From positions 186,001-250,000 of the forward strand of contig CADCXC010000012.1 in assembly GCA_902806595.1 (NCBI GenBank): 64,000 nt of DNA. The letters are read 5' to 3'. Of the stretch, positions 57,791-64,000 are shown piece after piece (the stretch's first letter is position 1; each line of letters starts with the position of its first letter). Below the pieces are notes generated by a model. It worked only from the letters and a program-made list of their open reading frames with translations. It was not told where the DNA came from and did not search any database. A program made the position numbers and the translations under genes. Source of the stretch: Pyrenopolyporus hunteri (Eukaryota; Ascomycota; Sordariomycetes; Xylariales; Hypoxylaceae).

Positions 57791-60700
57791 AATAAATAAC
57801 GATATTACTTTTTAATTAACGTTAAATTTAAGCGAACGAAAGCGAAAAATCGCTTACTAAAATTAAATATTAATGACTTAAATAAAAAAACGTTATAAAT
57901 TTAATATAATTTTACACATTTATTATAATTTAAATTATTTAATTTACGATTATAAAATAATCGAAGCATACGATTAATAATACGTTAATTAAAAGTTAAG
58001 TCTATTTTTTTTTAAATTTAAATAAAATATAACGTATAAAAGTAAATAAATTACGATAATAATTTAATTAAACTTTTTTAAAAATAAATTCGTTAAGATC
58101 GGTAATTTTTTTAAAGTGTTTATTAACGAAAAAAATCGACGGCGATAATATAAATATAAGTATAATGTTAAAACCCTTCGTTTTTTTCTTTTTTTTAAGT
58201 TATTTTTTAAAAATTTCTTTTATTTAACGACGTATAAAAACTTATAATTTCGAATTAAAATATTTTTTATTAAATTAAACCATTATAAAAGTAAATTAAA
58301 GTTTATAAAAAATAAGTAAAAAAATTAAATAAATATATAAAAAAATATTAATAATTTTTTCAACGTTAACGTTTCGATTAATTTAAATTTATTAAAGGGT
58401 TTATTTTATATATAACTCGTATATAAAAATCATATAATATTATAATATATTATAATTTTTATTAATATTTACTTATATAAATTAAATTATCGTTTTTTAT
58501 TTTTTAATATATTTTAAAGTTTTATTTAATAAATAAATAATAATACGTTTTAAAATAAATTTAAAATAAATTACCTTTTTATTTAATATATTTATATAAA
58601 AATATTAATTTATATCGTAATTTTTTATTAAAATAAATATCGAATAAATATTTATAAATACTTTTAAATATTTAAATATTTTTAATATTTTATATTTTAA
58701 TATATAATTATTCGTTTAAAAATATTTTTAATATTTTATATAAAATTTTAATATTTTTTATTTAAATAATAATATTTTTTCTTTTTTTATTTATTTTTTT
58801 TTTTAAAATAATAACTTTTCGTTAATTTAATAATTACGATTCGCTAAATATAATTATTTTAAAAAACGCCCCGTATATTAATTTCTTTTTTTTATTTACC
58901 TTCGTTAAATTTTTAACTATAACTTTTAATAATTTTAAAACCCGTCGATTAATAAGTTAAATTATTAAATTTTTAAGTTAAACATTTTAATATTAATATT
59001 ATAATAACTTTATTTATTATTTATAAAATATAATAATAATTTTTATTTTAAACTTTAAATTATTAATTTTATAACTTTATTTTTATCTAAACATTATGTA
59101 AAAAACTAATTAATTTAACTTTAAATAAACGATCGAAAAAAAATCTTTTAACCGTTTATATATAAACGCGAATATTTTATTAAAAATATTAAAATCGTAT
59201 TTAATATTTTTAATTATTTTAACGTTATTTCGATTTTATTAACATTCGAAATATTTTATATTATATATTATATTATTTAATTACCCGCTTTAATATATCG
59301 GCGTCGCGTTTAATAAAAACGATATAATTTTAAAATATAATTAAAAAGTTTTTTTTTATAAAAAATATAATCGAATACGTATCGAATCGATAAAATTTAT
59401 TTTAAACTTTTTCGTTTATAATAAAAATATAAACGTTTTTATTTAATAACGAAATAAATTTTTTTTTTATAAATAACTTTAAAAAACTTCGCGATTAAAC
59501 TTTAAATTAAACCTTATTTTTTACGTTATTTAATATTATATTAATAATATCATTTTTTATAATCGATTAATAATAACGAATAAATTTAATATTATTATAT
59601 TAAATATAATAATATTTAACGAGGAATTCGTTACCGTAAAAAACGTAATTATTAAAGGGCATTATAAAGTATTTTATTTAAAAGGTTTACGAAACGAAAT
59701 TTACGTCGATAAATCGTTTTTTAATATTTACTTCGTGTTAATTTTAAAGATATAATATAATTATAATTTAAACTTATTTTATTATTAATTATTTCGTAAT
59801 ATATATTATATTGTTATATTATTAATTAAATATTTTTTTTATAAATATTATATTATAACGAAACTTTTAATATCGATGCGATTAATGTTTTTTTACGATA
59901 TTTTAAATACTTTAAATTTTATATATAAATAAAATTTTTAACATCGAAATATTTCGCCGTATAATATAATTATTATATAAAATATTTAATTAAATCGATA
60001 TAAAACGGTAATTTATAACTTCGAAAAAGTTATTACGTCATCGAAAAATAATTATAAATACTTCGATTTTTTATATATCGTAACGTTTAAAATACATTTT
60101 AAAAAAAAATACGATAAATTTATTAATTTATTTTTTTTAAAGTATATTATATTATATATTTTAAAAAGTATAAACGTAATTAATGTTATTTATATTAATA
60201 AATAACGTTACGTAAATTTAATAAAAAAACTTAAATTTTATTTTAACGAAAAGATTATCGGCGTTAATAAATATAATTTTATTAAAAAATTAATATTATT
60301 CGATTTTCGTTTAAAGTTTAATATATCGGAGGTTTTAAGATATAAAATTTAAAATTTATTAAACGTAAAAAAAGTAAAAATTACTATAATAAAATACGTA
60401 TAAATTCGTAAATAATCGAATAATAACGAAAGTTTTTATATTTAAATATTTTTCGAATTAATTATTATTTATTAATATTTAATATCGATTTAAAAGTCGA
60501 ATTAAATATATTAATTTCGTTATTTAATTAATAAAATATTTCGTATTTTAAATAAAATATTTATTTTATCGATATAATAATAAAAAAAAAATTATAAAAT
60601 ATTTATATAAAAATTTAAATCTTAAATTATTTATTATAATATAAATGATATTTATAATTTATAATTTATTATTTATTTATTTAAAATAAATAAATATTTA

Positions 60701-60860
60701 ATAAATTTAAATAATCGACGGCGAGTTTAAAAATAATTTCATTATTTTATACGATATATATTAAATTTATAATTTTTAAATTATAACTATTTTTTTTTTT
60801 CGATCGTTTTTATAAATTTAAAACGAAATTTATACATTATAAAATAAAATATTTAAAAAA

Positions 60861-61141
60861 TTAAATATAATATTATTAAATAAATAAAAAATCATTAATT
60901 TATAATCGATTAATTAATATATGATTACATAATAAAAAATAACGAAATAAATAAATTAATTAAATTATAAAAATATAAAAGTTATAAATCGATTAATTTT
61001 ATATTAATCGATAAATATATTTATTTTTAAAAGTTATATTTTAATTATTTATTATATAAAATAACGATACATTTAATAAAAATATATTTATTATTATTAT
61101 CGTTACGGTAAATACGTTAATACGAAGTTATATTATTATAA
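60861..61141 (+). repeat. dispersed ~280 bp repeat, copy 2 (uninterrupted)
   Basis: The complete reference copy of the repeat family, from AATTAAATATAATATT to GTTATATTATTATA. Copy 1 is split by the foldback element, and copy 3 follows about 120 bp further on. Confidence 0.65.
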
Positions 61142-61261
61142 ATATTAAAACGAAAAATTATATTAAAATTAAATAATTATACATTTTTTTTTAATTTAAT
61201 AATTATAAAAATCGACTAATTTAAAAAGTAATTTCTTTTATTATTAATATAATAAAAGTTT

Positions 61262-61505
61262 ATTAAATAATAAATAATTTTATATTATACGATTATATAA
61301 TACGAAGTAAAAAAAAAATAAATTAATTAAATTATATAAATATAAAAAAAAAATTAAATTAAATTTATATTAATCGAAAATATATTTTTATTTAAAATTT
61401 ATAGTTTAATTATTCGTTACGTAAAATAATAAAATATATAATAAAGTTATATTTATCGTTACTATTATTATAATAAATACATTAATATAAAATTACATTA
61501 TTACA
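61262..61505 (+). repeat. dispersed ~280 bp repeat, copy 3 (diverged)
   Basis: Shares ACGATTATATAATA, TATATTAATCGA, TTAATTATTCGTTACGTAAA and a TATCGTTAC...ATTACATTATTA end with copies 1 and 2, in the same orientation, with more divergence. Confidence 0.55.
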
Positions 61506-64000
61506 TTTATTTTTTTTATATTTAAATTTCGACTATTTAAATATATACGTTAATAACATTAATTATTAATAAAATTTTTTTAAATTTAATTATTTTTAAT
61601 CTATTAACGTTAAATTTTAAAGTTAACGAAATTCGTTTTAATTTAAAAATTATCGAAAATAAAAATAAACATATTAATTATAATTTTATTATATAACTTT
61701 TCACCGAATAATTTTATTATATCGTTTATTAATTTATTTTATAATTTTTTAATAACGGTGTTATTTTATATAAATAAAAACGATTCGAATTTAATATTTA
61801 TTTACATAATATTATTATTTATAAATCGTATAAAAGTATTAATATTTTTATAATATAATTTTAATATTTAAATACGTAAATAATTAAATATAAATATAAA
61901 TGGAATTTTTTACGTAATTTTTAAACGGATATTTAAAGTAGTAAATTATTTATTTAATCGAATTTTTAAAATTTCGAATCGATTATTTACTTAAATTTTA
62001 AAATTATTTAACTACGTAATAATCCGAGTTTTTAGATTATTTAACCGCGTATTAATTATATTAATTAAATTTAAAATTTATTAACTTTTATAAATTACGA
62101 AAAAGTTTATAAATTTTAATAATTTTTATATTAATTTATTACTATATTTAATTATTATAACGAAATTAAGTTACGAATTAAATTATATTAAAAAATTTAT
62201 AATAACCGAGATATTAAATAAATAATAAAACGAAATATAATAAAATAATAAAATATTTTAAAAAAAGTTAATTTAAAGTTTAAATTAATATTAAAATAAT
62301 TAAAATCCCGTGGTAATAACGTTTATATATTTATTTATTTAAATATTTTATAATAATAAATACCATTTAAAGTTACCTAAAAGTTAACCTTTTAATTAAA
62401 ATTTTTAATAATAAATTAATAACTTCGAATCGATTAATTTAACGTTTAATATAATAAAACGATAATTTATTTTTACGTTTTTTATATAAATATTTATATA
62501 TAATATATATATATAAAAAAGTACGTTTACGATATAAAATTATAAAAATAATTTTAAAAAGTTTATACGCTTATACGTTTTATAAAAATTTCCTTTTTTT
62601 ACGTTTTTATAATTATTAAAAATATAATTACGATTTTTATTTAATATATTTATACCCGAATTAATATAATATAATTTAATTTAAATTTTTTTATAAATTA
62701 TTATATTATAATAATTAAGTAATTACTTATTTAAATTTATTATTATAATATTATACGATCGTTTAACGGTGTAAAATAATCGATAAATTAAATTATATCG
62801 TTTTATATAATATAAATACGTTATATTAACCCCGTAACTTAAAAAATTATAATTCGTTTTTTTTATTTTTTTTTTATAATATTAATAAAAATTTACTTTT
62901 AATTTTTAAAATTTATTTTATAACGTAAAATTAAACGATTAATTTTTAAATTATTTTATAATAAATTATAATATAATATTATTTATTATAATTTTTATTA
63001 TATAAGGTATTAATTAAAAAATAAAATTAAATATATTCGAATTTCGAATATAAATTATAAAAATAAAAGTAATAATAAATATTATTAATTAAAAAATTAA
63101 TTAATATAATCGAAAGTCGATTATAAATTATAATTTTTACCGGGGATGTAATTATATTTATTTAATTACGTGGTAAATTTATTATTATTATTCGTTTTAT
63201 TAATCGATTTTATTAAATCGATCGGTTAATTATATTATAAATTTTATTAATAATTTCGATTTAAATTTTTATTTTAAAAATCTTTATTTTATTCGTATAT
63301 ATTTTTTTAAACGATTTTAAAAAATTCGCTTTAAATTTACGATGTTATATACACGGGTTATATATCGATTACGTATAATTATAATATCGATATAAAAATC
63401 GAGCGAAATATAAACTATTATATAATTACGTAATTATAATAACGTTACATTTTAATTAATTAAAATAATAAATAATACTTCGAATTTTAAATTATTTATA
63501 GTTTTAATTATATATATTATTTATATTATTTCGTGTTATTATTTTACATATATTAAGTGTATTAATAAATACGTATATATAATATATATATTTAAATAAT
63601 AAAGTGAAAATATATTTAAATACATTAAATTCGTTTTTTTAATTTTTAATTTTTTTTTTTTTAAATATTTTATTATATTTTTATTACTTAAATATTAATT
63701 TAACATTATATATTTAAGTTAATATAAATAATATAAACGTTAATTACGTCGAATAATTCGATTTATAATTTAATTTTAATTTTATAATATAATTTATAAT
63801 TTTATTTAACGAAAAATTTCTTAAATTAAAAAATTTTTCGACCGTTTAATAAAATTAATAAATTTTATATATATTATAATAAATTTAAGGTAATATAAAC
63901 ATTTTATTTATAAATTAATGTTAATACGTATAAAACGCGTTTTAATTATATAGACGTTTATTTTAATATTTTAAATACGCGTTTTAATAATATAAATACG

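Larger units (their letters stand above)
52010..64000. other. 12 kb AT-saturated, RIP-like hypermutated heterochromatic tract (continues past the window)
   Basis: From about 52,010-52,090 the sequence changes from ordinary composition to A/T with, by eye, only around a tenth G+C, up to the right edge. No open reading frame of 60 codons or more exists in it, because TAA/TAG stops saturate all frames. The remaining cytosines are mostly in CpG, fewer in CpT, and CpA/CpC are nearly absent. This is the outcome expected of repeat-induced point mutation acting on transposon DNA. Poly-T/poly-A runs are common. The original elements cannot be named by eye. Repeat copies and a nested foldback element inside it are listed separately. 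Confidence 0.85.

Noticed and set aside
52010..64000. Mitochondrial DNA insertion as the source of the AT tract
   Set aside because: G+C is far lower than typical fungal mitochondrial DNA, no mitochondrial gene is recognisable, and CpG-concentrated cytosines fit RIP-type mutation better.

Overview
The window looks like nuclear DNA of a filamentous ascomycete (Pezizomycotina, probably a Sordariomycete; I cannot name the genus). The signs are short spliceosomal introns (about 49-123 nt, GT...AG, often with a CTAAC/CTGAC/GCTAAT branch site), fungal orthologues throughout, TTAGGG interstitial telomere-type repeats, and a right-hand 12 kb AT-rich tract with the look of RIP-type hypermutation. Gene structures were built by eye from reading frames, splice signals and family knowledge. 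No alignment or search was run.

Left part (1-21 kb): the 3' end of a secreted 'DNase1-like' protein gene runs in from the left edge. A gene-poor 4.9 kb stretch full of TACC/TAGG tetranucleotide runs follows. Then come vps54 (GARP tethering complex, minus) and mcm5 (replicative helicase, plus), divergent across an 872 bp promoter region with an MCB-like ACGCGT site. Next are a membrane-anchored AMP-binding protein that looks catalytically degenerate (minus), pom34 (nuclear pore, plus) and an APC/LAT-type amino-acid transporter (minus).

Middle part (21-41 kb): an acidic orphan protein, then mitochondrial leucyl-tRNA synthetase and, 3 kb on, the mitochondrial release-factor methyltransferase Mtq1/HemK. 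Between them lie coding-like fragments of an unrecognised gene or relic. A five-exon secreted feruloyl-esterase-type enzyme, a basic hypothetical protein, a GH18 protein without signal peptide and the SPX-EXS protein Syg1 follow. Two interstitial telomeric repeat patches (22.4 and 33.05 kb) lie in this part, in the same orientation.

Right part (41-52 kb): a six-exon cytochrome P450 with a 22-nt micro-exon, a 631 bp inverted-repeat element with GC-rich arms and AT-only core, an M18 aspartyl aminopeptidase with an unusual N-terminal paired-CxxC extension, a PAF-acetylhydrolase-like lipase, and a small hypothetical gene at the edge of the AT tract.

Far right (about 52.0-64.0 kb, running off the window): AT-saturated DNA without usable reading frames, in which remaining cytosines sit largely in CpG. 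It contains at least three copies of a ~280 bp repeat. One copy is split by an 804 bp foldback element with 37 bp perfect terminal inverted repeats and an 8 bp target-site duplication. Most genes here are unrelated housekeeping or secreted/metabolic genes. I see no secondary-metabolite cluster and no CRISPR, rRNA or convincing tRNA.
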